A stretch of 7,144 bases of DNA from Candidatus Uhrbacteria bacterium (GTDB taxonomy: Bacteria > Patescibacteriota > Patescibacteriia > JACQRZ01). Below the pieces are notes generated by a model that saw only the letters and a program-made list of their open reading frames with translations, was not told the origin of the DNA and searched no databases. Numbering within the stretch: position 1 is the first letter of the stretch; each line of letters starts with the position of its first letter. The stretch covers positions 1-7,144 of the forward strand of contig JACQRZ010000008.1 in assembly GCA_016206235.1 (NCBI GenBank). Direction: 5' to 3'. Below, one piece after another: positions 1 through 6,399 of the stretch. A program made the translations under genes and the position numbers.

Positions 1-29
1 ATAAACTAACCCCCCAAAAAAAATGAGTA

Positions 30-39
30 TAGGGTATAG
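30..39. repeat. Left arm of a 10-bp inverted repeat flanking folD
   Basis: TAGGGTATAG lies just past the folD stop and is the exact reverse complement of CTATACCCTA at 913-922. The rest of the leader (1-29) is an AT-rich stretch with C6 and A8 homopolymers. I see no convincing terminator hairpin for folD in the 40 bases available. Confidence 0.8.
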
Positions 40-40
40 A

Positions 41-871
41 TTATTTAGTCAATGATTCTCGTGCTGCCTTGAGAACATTCTTCATAAGGAGCGCTACGGT
101 AAGCGGACCAATACCTCCTGGCACTGGCGTAATTGCTCGAACGCGCGGCGCAACCTCATCAAAAGCTACGTCGCCGAGAATACGTGATCCTTTTTTTGTA
201 ATACCAACATCAATAACAATAGCATCTTTTTTGACCATATCCTTGGTGATGCATCCTGGTTTGCCGACTGCTGAAACGAGAATGTCTGCCTGGCGAGTAA
301 GTGCAGGCAAGTCTCGCGTACGCGAATGCGCCATAGTAACAGTTGCTCCCGCATTCACGAGATGGGCAGCTGTCTGGCGACCAAAAAAACCGCTTCCAAC
401 AATGACTGCGTGCTTTCCCGCGAGGCGCGGATCAACCGATCGTATTGCTACGAGATCGGCTTCCGCTGTCGGGGGCACAATAAACGGTTTGCCTAAAAAG
501 AGTGCAGATACATTGTTCGGATGAAAACAATCAATATCTTTCTCGCGCGCAATGGCATTGGAAATGGCGTCTTGCGAAATAGATCGAGGAAGGGGAATTT
601 GAACAATAATACCATGAATCTTTTTTGATGCATTCAATCGCTTGAGTGCTCGAAGAATTTTTGGGAGCGGTGCTTGTGATGGCAAATGAATTTTTTCAAA
701 GTAGAACCCCAGCTCTGCGGCAGCCTTACACTTTAACTCTACATACAGCCGAGATGCTGGATGTGCGCCCACAAGAAGAACGCCAAAACCCGGCCGAATA
801 GGTAGTTTCTCGGCATCTAATCGTATTTCGTGTTTTATCTTTTCAGCGAGAAGCTTACCGTTGATTATCAT
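41..871 (-). CDS. folD: Bifunctional methylenetetrahydrofolate dehydrogenase / methenyltetrahydrofolate cyclohydrolase (FolD)
   Basis: This 276-residue cytosolic enzyme interconverts 5,10-methylene-, 5,10-methenyl- and 10-formyl-tetrahydrofolate using NAD(P). The length is close to the family norm of about 280-300. The N-terminal catalytic half shows Y43 and K47 in SRLYVELKCK, the family's Tyr and catalytic Lys, then GIIVQIPLP (87-95) and KDIDCFHPNN with D114. The C-terminal Rossmann half shows VIVGSGFFGR (156-165), VSAVGKPG, VIDVGI and the signature TPVPGGIGPLTVALL (248-262). Two places diverge: the usual CTPxG loop reads PPTAEAD (133-139), and the nucleotide-binding loop is GSGFFGRQ rather than GRSxxVGxP. 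The ATG at 871 gives the standard start; no Shine-Dalgarno is visible. It lies 41 bases after polA and is probably cotranscribed. Identity is secure; cofactor preference cannot be read from sequence. Confidence 0.96.
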   Translation of the reverse strand: MIINGKLLAEKIKHEIRLDAEKLPIRPGFGVLLVGAHPASRLYVELKCKAAAELGFYFEKIHLPSQAPLPKILRALKRLNASKKIHGIIVQIPLPRSISQDAISNAIAREKDIDCFHPNNVSALFLGKPFIVPPTAEADLVAIRSVDPRLAGKHAVIVGSGFFGRQTAAHLVNAGATVTMAHSRTRDLPALTRQADILVSAVGKPGCITKDMVKKDAIVIDVGITKKGSRILGDVAFDEVAPRVRAITPVPGGIGPLTVALLMKNVLKAARESLTK

Positions 872-875
872 GAGC

Positions 876-902
876 AGGGTTTAGGGTTTAGGGTTTAGGG
901 TT
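876..902. repeat. Telomere-like heptamer microsatellite (AGGGTTT)n
   Basis: Three perfect AGGGTTT heptamers plus six bases of a fourth occupy most of the 41-base polA-folD gap, ending five bases before the folD start codon. The unit is identical to the plant telomeric repeat, but nothing around it is eukaryotic and it is internal between two bacterial genes. It continues into a related, less regular stretch (903-923) that includes the polA stop codon. On the transcribed strand it reads CCCTAAA. Confidence 0.95.
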
Positions 903-912
903 AAACTATACG

Positions 913-922
913 CTATACCCTA
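913..922. repeat. Right arm of the inverted repeat flanking folD; overlaps the polA 3' end
   Basis: CTATACCCTA is the exact reverse complement of 30-39. It supplies the polA stop codon (913-915) and the two preceding codons, so the last residues of PolA are encoded by repeat-derived sequence. Confidence 0.8.
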
Positions 923-3666
923 ACAGTATCCATTTCGCCCCAATTACCACCAAGCTTCACATCAACAACAAGCGGGGCTTCTAAGTGCACAACGCTTTCC
1001 ATTATTTTTTTTATTTCTTCTGCTACTCTGCGCGCGATCTCAGTTTTCACTTCAAGCACCAGTTCATCATGCACCTGGAGAATCATTCGAACATGCTTGT
1101 CCTGAAGCGGTCGCTTTTCAATACCGAACTCTTTTTCCAAATACTCGTACACTCGTATCATCGCAAGCTTCATTATATCTGCGCCTGTCCCTTGAATCGG
1201 CATATTGACCGCCATTCTCTCCGCAGCATTGCGCACATGGGAAATGCCAGAATTCAATTCGGGCAAATAGCGTCGACGCCCAAATAAGGTTTCGGTGTAT
1301 TTGGATTTTCGTGCCTTGGCTATGGTTTCATCAAGATACGCGCGAACGCCAGGATATGCTAGAAAGTATCGATCAATAAAATCAACAGCCTCGTTGTACG
1401 ACGTGCCCGTACTTTCGGCGAGCGCTTGCGGACCCATGCCATAGATTATACCAAAATTTATTGCCTTTGCGGCGCGTCGCATGGCAGGCGTAACTTCATG
1501 CGGCTCAATACCATGTGTTGCCGCTGCTGTCATCGTATGGATATCACCGCCCCTTTTAAAAACGTCGATCATTTTTTTGTCTTTCGCAAGCGCAGCAACA
1601 ATACGAAGTTCGATTTGCGAGTAGTCGGCTGCAAGAAGCGAATATCCCTTCTCTGCAATAAAACATTTGCGAATCTCTTTACTCATCGTATTTCTCTGTG
1701 GAATATTTTGCATATTTGGGTTTGACGACGAAAGGCGACCAGTTGCAGCGATTGTTTGATTATAGCTAGTATGAATGCGTCCGGTTTTCTTGCTGATAAG
1801 CTCAGGAAACACATCGATATAGGTGTTCTTGAGTTTTGCGAATTCCCGATACTGCAAAATGCATTCGATAATAGGGTGAAGTGAACGCATCTTTTCAAGT
1901 TCGGATGCTGCCGTGGAAAGGCCGGTCTTTCCTTTTCGAAGCCGCGGTCCTGATAAGTGCAAGTTTTCAAAAAGTATTTTTTTAAGTTGAGTGGGGGAGT
2001 TGATATTAAAATCTTCTCCTGCGTAGGTAGTGATCTTCTTTTCGCATGATTGTATCTCTTTGTCTAATTCAATTGATATCTTTTTAAGAAGGGCGCGATC
2101 AATAAGAACGCCGTTCGTTTCCATTTCAATAAGGGTAGAAATCAGTGGCATCTCGAGCGCCTCAAAAAGGGACGTCTGGCTGTATTCTTCTAATCTTTTC
2201 CTAAAGAGTGTGTAAAGGCGCAGGGTAAAGTCGGCATCTTCACACGCATACTCGTACATCTGTGCGTCTGGCACATCGAACATGGAAATCTGACTTTTTC
2301 CTTTTCCAATGAGGTCGGTGATCGGTATCTTTTGATAGCCGAACTCGGTAAGCGAGAGGCTGTCCAGGCTATAGTCGCGCACGCCTGGATTTAGAATGTA
2401 TGCAGCAAGCATGGTATCGCATACAATCCCTCCAAGGTAGATGCCCTCAGATTGCAGTACCTCACAGTCATATTTAATGTTATGGCCGACCTTGTGGATG
2501 GCGGTATCTTCAAGTATTGCCTGAATCTCTTTTTTGTATCTATCGGGTACGCGCGACCACACAAGGCAGTAGGCGTTTCCTACCCTAAAGCTAAAACTCA
2601 TGGCCAAAAGGCGTGCCTCAAGCGCATGAGTGCTATCAGTCTCAGTATCGAGTGAAAAAAGGCGCGTAGCACGCATGTTCTCGAGCAATTCGTCGTACTG
2701 TTTGTTTGTTGAGCATAATATATAGTCTTTGGTATCGGCTTTTTTTTGTTGCTGCTGAAATTGAATGCTCAACTCTTCCATGCCAGGCAAATCTTTAAGG
2801 CGCGATACAAGCGTCTTAAACTCGAGCTCCTGAATAAACTGCAACAGTCCGGCAACATCGTAGTTGCCAACACGGCAGCGCTCGATATTGATATCCAGCG
2901 GAACGTCTGACGAAAGCTTCGCTAGGCGATGGCTTAAAAAAGCATCGCTTTTCGAAGCCTCAAGCTTTGTAGCAACTGCCGGCTTCAACGCTGGATCTTT
3001 TTTTTCAAGCGCTTCATAAACACCTCTGAGCGAGCCGTGGGCAGCGATCAAGCCAATCGCTGTTTTTTCACCGATGCCCTTCACGCCCGGGATGTTATCG
3101 GAAGGATCGCCTCGAAGCGCCTTGTATTCAAGAAGTTGTTTTGGTGCAAGACCGCCATACATTTCAGCTACTTTTGTCTCATCAATAAGATCGGCTTCAC
3201 TTATTCCTTTGCGGAACAGCAGCACGTTTGTTGAACCATCGATAAGCTGGAGTGAATCGCGGTCGCCCGTAACAATCATTGTTTCAACCCTCTCTTTTTC
3301 AAGGTGTTTGCACAACGTTGCGATAATATCGTCGGCTTCGAAGCCGTCTTTTTCAAACAGAGGAATGCCGAGAAGCGAAAGAAATTCTCGAACGCGAATT
3401 AATTGATCGTGAAACTCATCGGGTTTTTTTTCGCGATGAGCCTTGTATTCAGCGTACTCCTTGTGCCGAAACGTGGGACCTTTCTTATCAAACGTAACAG
3501 CGACATAGAGGGGCGAATACTCTTTGAGCGCCTTCATGAAAATCGACGCAAATCCATATACCGCATTAACCATTTCTCCCTTTTGTGTCGTAAGCGGCGG
3601 CAGTGCATGCCATGCACGGTGCAAGAGTGCATGGCCGTCGAATATCATGAAGATGTGCTTTTTCAT
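913..3666 (-). CDS. polA: DNA polymerase I with active 5' nuclease and 3'-5' proofreading domains
   Basis: This 917-residue cytosolic enzyme fills gaps and removes RNA primers in replication and repair. All three domains are present. The 5'-nuclease (about 1-290) shows FDG at 9-11, GFEADD (108-113), TGDRD (133-137) and GDPSDNIPGVKGIGEKTA. The proofreading domain (about 310-490) keeps its DEDD residues: D340 and E342 in LDTETD, D400 in HNIKYD, and Y473/D477. The polymerase domain (about 520-917) keeps motif A DYSQIELR (D681), motif B RRAAKAINFGIIYG (K734, F738, Y742) and motif C QVHDE (H866-D867-E868). The length resembles E. coli Pol I (928). The frame stays open upstream to 3747, but those codons are antisense-free tRNA-Cys sequence, so the ATG at 3666 (MKKHIFMIFDGHALLHRAW) is the start. 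No Shine-Dalgarno precedes it. It ends in TAG. Confidence 0.98.
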   Translation of the reverse strand: MKKHIFMIFDGHALLHRAWHALPPLTTQKGEMVNAVYGFASIFMKALKEYSPLYVAVTFDKKGPTFRHKEYAEYKAHREKKPDEFHDQLIRVREFLSLLGIPLFEKDGFEADDIIATLCKHLEKERVETMIVTGDRDSLQLIDGSTNVLLFRKGISEADLIDETKVAEMYGGLAPKQLLEYKALRGDPSDNIPGVKGIGEKTAIGLIAAHGSLRGVYEALEKKDPALKPAVATKLEASKSDAFLSHRLAKLSSDVPLDINIERCRVGNYDVAGLLQFIQELEFKTLVSRLKDLPGMEELSIQFQQQQKKADTKDYILCSTNKQYDELLENMRATRLFSLDTETDSTHALEARLLAMSFSFRVGNAYCLVWSRVPDRYKKEIQAILEDTAIHKVGHNIKYDCEVLQSEGIYLGGIVCDTMLAAYILNPGVRDYSLDSLSLTEFGYQKIPITDLIGKGKSQISMFDVPDAQMYEYACEDADFTLRLYTLFRKRLEEYSQTSLFEALEMPLISTLIEMETNGVLIDRALLKKISIELDKEIQSCEKKITTYAGEDFNINSPTQLKKILFENLHLSGPRLRKGKTGLSTAASELEKMRSLHPIIECILQYREFAKLKNTYIDVFPELISKKTGRIHTSYNQTIAATGRLSSSNPNMQNIPQRNTMSKEIRKCFIAEKGYSLLAADYSQIELRIVAALAKDKKMIDVFKRGGDIHTMTAAATHGIEPHEVTPAMRRAAKAINFGIIYGMGPQALAESTGTSYNEAVDFIDRYFLAYPGVRAYLDETIAKARKSKYTETLFGRRRYLPELNSGISHVRNAAERMAVNMPIQGTGADIMKLAMIRVYEYLEKEFGIEKRPLQDKHVRMILQVHDELVLEVKTEIARRVAEEIKKIMESVVHLEAPLVVDVKLGGNWGEMDTVRV

Positions 3667-3673
3667 TGAAAAA

Positions 3674-3745
3674 AGGTGCAGGCGGGAATCGAACCCGCGC
3701 ATCGCGGTTTTGCAGACCGCAGCGTTTCCACTTCGCCACTGCACC
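3674..3745 (-). tRNA. tRNA-Cys (GCA)
   Basis: A complete 72-base cloverleaf can be read on the minus strand. The acceptor stem pairs GGTGCAG with CTGCACC, with U73 as discriminator, the known identity base for cysteinyl-tRNA synthetase. The anticodon stem GCGGT/ACCGC closes the loop CTGCAAA, giving anticodon GCA. The T arm is GCGGG-TTCGATT-CCCGC. CCA is not encoded: the sequence runs straight into six T's (counting U73) and the polA start codon. Confidence 0.97.
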
Positions 3746-3840
3746 AACTATATTAATAATGTAGCTACTCTATCATTTCATAAAAAAAAATCAATTAAAA
3801 AACCTTACGACTACAGCGCTTTTTTATAGATGTGCATACA

Positions 3841-4470
3841 TTACTTTACAGCGAGTTGTTTGCTGACAACCTCCATTTTGAGACGCTTAACACCGAACTG
3901 CTTTGCTGCTCTGCGTGTTTTCATCCAAATATCGACGCGGTTGGAAAATCGCTTGTTCATGCGATCATAAACCACAAATTCTCGATCGCCAAACATCTCT
4001 GGAAAACGCACGCGCGCTCCAAAAGGAAGAAAATTTGCAGCTATGACGTTTTCTTTATTATTTTTGCACACATTAAACCCATTAGCCGTAATACACGGGC
4101 TGCTATCTGTTTGGTTGGGAGTGCTTGAATATGCAGTTACGACAACATGAGAAGCAGAAAAGGGGATTGGACGCCGCACGCGAGCCACATGTCTCACTTC
4201 CTTACGCATATTTTTTACCGCAAGCTGCACACTTTGCGGTGGCATTTTCTTAAATGGGGCTGGTATACGTTTTTCCCTTGGAAGCTCCACTAAGCGAGGA
4301 TGCTCTACAACTATAACAAATGAAGAGCCTCTTCGAGATTCTTGTAGAGTCATTGACGAGGCAAGCGATGCGTGAGGAAAGCTTAGCTCCAAGAAAAAAA
4401 TAGCGCCAATAAGGCTCGTATAAATTCTTTTTTTGTTTTGAATCTGGTTCACAACCTGCATTGCTTTCAT
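3841..4470 (-). CDS. Secreted or membrane-anchored 3D-domain protein (cell-wall associated)
   Basis: The predicted protein has 209 residues. After a short polar N-terminus a hydrophobic stretch (about 16-38, IYTSLIGAIFFLEL) ending in ASLAS looks like a signal peptide or anchor. A basic, proline-containing linker follows (about 45-105). The C-terminal half (about 108-202) matches the 3D domain, a double-psi beta-barrel related to the MltA lytic transglycosylase catalytic fold. Its three name-giving aspartates appear at D122 (TDSSP), D169 (VYDRM) and D180 (VDIW), with ITANG and LPFGARVRFP between. C126 and C135 could form a disulfide outside the cell. A role in peptidoglycan turnover is inferred from the family; the substrate is unknown. 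The start is uncertain: ATG at 4470 is chosen, with ATG at 4461 and TTG at 4479 possible, and none has a Shine-Dalgarno. Confidence 0.85.
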   Translation of the reverse strand: MKAMQVVNQIQNKKRIYTSLIGAIFFLELSFPHASLASSMTLQESRRGSSFVIVVEHPRLVELPREKRIPAPFKKMPPQSVQLAVKNMRKEVRHVARVRRPIPFSASHVVVTAYSSTPNQTDSSPCITANGFNVCKNNKENVIAANFLPFGARVRFPEMFGDREFVVYDRMNKRFSNRVDIWMKTRRAAKQFGVKRLKMEVVSKQLAVK

Positions 4471-4530
4471 TACTGCCAATCAAGCATGGGGCACATGAGA
4501 ACAGTGGTGTGAAAATTGTTTATTGTTAAT

Positions 4531-4555
4531 TAAAAAAGCCCTTACTTCAGGGCTT
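4531..4555 (-). terminator. Rho-independent terminator of the rmlC-rmlD transcript
   Basis: On the minus strand AAGCCCT pairs perfectly with AGGGCTT around a six-base loop (GAAGTA), and the 3' arm runs into six T's. The polarity suits transcripts coming from rmlD. It lies about 155 bases past the rmlD stop, with the palindromic element between, and upstream of the 3D-domain gene, which therefore probably has its own promoter. I could not identify that promoter in 4471-4530. Confidence 0.88.
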
Positions 4556-4583
4556 GTATACTCTAGCAAAAAATGGAAAAAAG

Positions 4584-4702
4584 GTCAACCCCGTCACTAA
4601 CTTTTTCAGAGAACGTACAATAATAATTTGTGCGTTCTTTCTGTCGAGTAATGTCCAGGCGTGTACAAGATTTCTTTTTCCAAGAGTTAGTGCGGGGTCA
4701 AC
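4584..4702. repeat. 119-bp imperfect palindromic element (REP/MITE-like candidate)
   Basis: Outer arms 4584-4602 and 4685-4702 are reverse complements apart from one extra T (4594) and two mismatches. The core ACCCCG(T)CACTAACT pairs perfectly around the bulge. Inside is a second hairpin: 4610-4620 pairs with 4628-4638 over 11 bp (one G-T) around the loop TAATAAT. The 7-mer GGTCAAC also occurs in direct orientation at 4583-4589 and 4696-4702. It contains no plausible gene. The structure fits a small non-autonomous mobile or REP-type element, but no transposase is present and copy number is unknown. Confidence 0.65.
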
Positions 4703-4710
4703 AATTCAAC

Positions 4711-5592
4711 CTATATCATCTTTTGTATGCATTGTCGTAAACTTGCGCGCCAATCAGGCGGTATAATTCCAAATACGCGCTGGATTTTTGAGGTATTCAG
4801 AACAGAAAAAGAAGGACGCTTCACCACAGAAGGAAAGTGCTTTGCTTCGATTGGTTGAACGCAGCATCGCAGACCAGCATATTCCATGATTGTTTTAGAA
4901 AATTCATACCAACTCGTGCTTCCGCTGTTGGTAACGTGATATGTGCCATACACAAACTCGAGTTCTTCAAGGGATTTTTTGCCACAGCTTTTAATCATAG
5001 AAACAAGTGCATCCGCAAGGTCGCCTGCATACGTTGGCGAGCCCACTTGATCGCACACTACATCAATGCTTTGACGCTCGCTCCCAAGCCGAAGCATCGT
5101 TTTTACAAAATTCTTGCCATAGGGAGAGTAGAGCCATGCTGTTCGTATCACAACTGTTTTGGGGTTGTGCTGAAAAGCCTTGTGCTCACCTTCGAGTTTT
5201 GTTTGTCCGTACACACTCAACGGATTTGGAGTATCTTGCTCGGTATAAGGTGTATCCGTGCGCCCATCAAACACAAAATCTGTTGAGACATGAAAAAGGA
5301 TGGCATCCGCCTGCCTACATGCACGTGCAAGAATGCCAACAGCTGCTGCATTAAGCACTCGAGCAGCTTCCTCGTTTTTCTCAGCTCCCTCTACATCAGT
5401 ATATGCCGCGCAGTTGATGCAGTAGTTTACTGGATTCCTCGCGAAAAAATCTTGAACTGCCTTCTCATTGGTAATATCAAGCTCATCTCTGTCTACAAAG
5501 AGTGTTGTATAGTCGTCATTTTTTTCGAGCCGTGCACGAAGCTCTGTGCCAAGCTGCCCCTTATAGCCAACGATAAAAACATTAGGCTTCAT
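4711..5592 (-). CDS. rmlD: dTDP-4-dehydrorhamnose reductase (RmlD)
   Basis: This 293-residue cytosolic short-chain dehydrogenase/reductase catalyses the last step of dTDP-L-rhamnose synthesis, reducing dTDP-4-keto-L-rhamnose with NAD(P)H. It begins with the Rossmann motif GYKGQLG (9-15), followed by DELDIT (36-41) and NCAAYTDVEGAE (60-71). The catalytic triad is visible: HVSTDFVFDG (S103/T104) and YGQTK (Y128, K132). Family blocks RTAWLYSPYGKNFVKTML (150-167) and CDQVGSPTYAGDLADAL (180-196) follow. The length matches the family. The ATG at 5592 sits inside the end of rmlC (11-base overlap), suggesting translational coupling; an ATG at 5604 would add four residues (MFFS) and is less likely. 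It ends in TAG. Confidence 0.96.
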   Translation of the reverse strand: MKPNVFIVGYKGQLGTELRARLEKNDDYTTLFVDRDELDITNEKAVQDFFARNPVNYCINCAAYTDVEGAEKNEEAARVLNAAAVGILARACRQADAILFHVSTDFVFDGRTDTPYTEQDTPNPLSVYGQTKLEGEHKAFQHNPKTVVIRTAWLYSPYGKNFVKTMLRLGSERQSIDVVCDQVGSPTYAGDLADALVSMIKSCGKKSLEELEFVYGTYHVTNSGSTSWYEFSKTIMEYAGLRCCVQPIEAKHFPSVVKRPSFSVLNTSKIQRVFGIIPPDWRASLRQCIQKMI

Positions 5593-6148
5593 AGAAAAAA
5601 ACATCTTTTACGCTTTCAAGCGATCCGTATTGCATGTCTTTAGTAGAAAATGTTTGTGCCTCTTTAGGTATCTGCCAATCAATAGCAAGTTGCAAATCGT
5701 CATATCGCACACCTGACTCGTGGTCTTTGCTGTAACCATTATCACATTTATAGAGCACCTCGGCTCCATCAAAAGAAAGTGTGCTGAAGCCATGTGCAAA
5801 TCCTCGCGGTAAAAAAAGTTGTCGTTTATTTTCTGAGGAAAGCTTAACAGCAACGTGCGCTCCAAAGGTTGGTGATCCCGTTCTCATGTCTACAGCCACA
5901 TCGAGAATGGCTCCTCGCAAGACTCGAACGAGTTTTGCTTGGACAAAAGGAGGTTTTTGAAAATGAAGTCCGCGGATCACGCCGTACTTTGAGCACGATT
6001 GGTTATCTTGGACATAGACAACGTTCTTGCCAGTCAATCTTTCAAACTCTTGGGCGTTGTAGCTCTCAAAAAAATAACCTCGCTCATCTTCAAATACCGT
6101 TGGCTCAAAAATGATAACTCCTGGAATTATTGTTTCTATCGCTTTCAT
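5582..6148 (-). CDS. rmlC: dTDP-4-dehydrorhamnose 3,5-epimerase (RmlC)
   Basis: This 188-residue cupin epimerises C3 and C5 of dTDP-4-keto-6-deoxy-D-glucose, the step before RmlD. Family landmarks appear in order: FEDERGYFFESYN (19-31), GVIRGLHFQKPP with catalytic H62, AKLVRVLRGAILDVAVD (71-87) with K72, LPRGFAHGFSTLS (113-125), and VLYKCDNGYSKDHESGVRYDD with Y133. D171 probably partners H62. The length is typical (about 180-190). The ATG at 6148 is preferred because MKAIETIIPGVIIFEP is where the family starts; the frame extends seven codons further to 6169 without support. rmlA and rmlB are not in the window. The product pathway supplies rhamnose for surface polysaccharide or glycoprotein. 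Confidence 0.97.
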   Translation of the reverse strand: MKAIETIIPGVIIFEPTVFEDERGYFFESYNAQEFERLTGKNVVYVQDNQSCSKYGVIRGLHFQKPPFVQAKLVRVLRGAILDVAVDMRTGSPTFGAHVAVKLSSENKRQLFLPRGFAHGFSTLSFDGAEVLYKCDNGYSKDHESGVRYDDLQLAIDWQIPKEAQTFSTKDMQYGSLESVKDVFFYEA

Positions 6149-6180
6149 AGTGCGATTATCTTGGCACACATTTCGAGCAC

Positions 6181-6214
6181 TGAAAAGACCTCATCCGAGG
6201 ACAAGGTCTTTTCA
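6181..6214 (-). terminator. Hairpin between tRNA-Gly and rmlC (terminator or attenuator)
   Basis: An 11-bp perfect stem, TGAAAAGACCT with AGGTCTTTTCA, encloses a 12-base loop. It begins two bases after the encoded CCA of tRNA-Gly and ends 32 bases before the rmlC start. In both orientations the arm ends in four T's that lie within the stem, so it is weaker than a classic terminator. It may end the tRNA transcript while allowing partial readthrough into rmlC-rmlD. Confidence 0.7.
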
Positions 6215-6215
6215 C

Positions 6216-6290
6216 TGGAGCGGGATACCAGAATCGAACTGGCATCTTCGCCTTGGAAGGGCGACATAATAACCATTATACGAATCCCGC
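6216..6290 (-). tRNA. tRNA-Gly (UCC) with encoded CCA
   Basis: The cloverleaf reads on the minus strand: acceptor GCGGGAT/ATCCCGC, U73 discriminator (usual for bacterial tRNA-Gly), anticodon stem TCGCC/GGCGA around CTTCCAA with anticodon UCC, and T arm GCCAG-TTCGATT-CTGGT. The 3' CCA is encoded (6216-6218), unlike in the window's tRNA-Cys. The anticodon reads GGA/GGG codons, not UGA, so it is not evidence for the UGA-Gly code of some related lineages. Confidence 0.97.
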
Positions 6291-6310
6291 CTAACATCGC
6301 GACAGAAGCA

Positions 6311-6339
6311 ATAATATGTAAATTTATAAAGAAAGTCAA
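6311..6339 (-). promoter_or_regulatory. Sigma70-type promoter for tRNA-Gly
   Basis: On the minus strand, TTGACT (6339-6334) is followed by a 17-base spacer and TATTAT (6316-6311). Each hexamer matches the consensus at five of six positions and the spacing is optimal. Transcription would start near 6304, leaving a leader of about 14 bases before the tRNA. This is the strongest promoter I can see and probably also feeds rmlC-rmlD by readthrough. Confidence 0.85.
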
Positions 6340-6354
6340 TCTAGATTCGTTCGT

Positions 6355-6365
6355 CATGTAACATG
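6355..6365. promoter_or_regulatory. Short inverted repeat CATGT-A-ACATG in the divergent gap
   Basis: Perfect 5-bp arms around one base lie between the tRNA-Gly promoter and the start of the rightward secreted-protein gene, 35 bases before its ATG. It could be an operator for that gene, but a palindrome this short can occur by chance. I see no clear -35/-10 pair for the rightward gene. Confidence 0.3.
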
Positions 6366-6399
6366 TGTCGTCACAACCTCATCATAAACAAAAACGCAT

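Noticed and set aside
3667..3747. 27-codon N-terminal extension of the polA frame
   Set aside because: These codons are the tRNA-Cys gene itself; Pol I homology begins at the ATG at 3666.
3747..3840. Terminator for the 3D-domain gene and promoter for tRNA-Cys
   Set aside because: The gap is AT-rich with A and T runs, but I found no stable GC stem and no well-spaced -35/-10 pair.
4584..4702. Integron attC site
   Set aside because: The inverted CACTAAC/GTTAGTG arms and extrahelical base recall attC, but they do not fit RYYYAAC/GTTRRRY at several positions, and there is no integrase or cassette gene.
6216..6290. Evidence for UGA recoded as glycine
   Set aside because: The tRNA-Gly anticodon is UCC, not UCA, and none of the intact genes contains an in-frame UGA.
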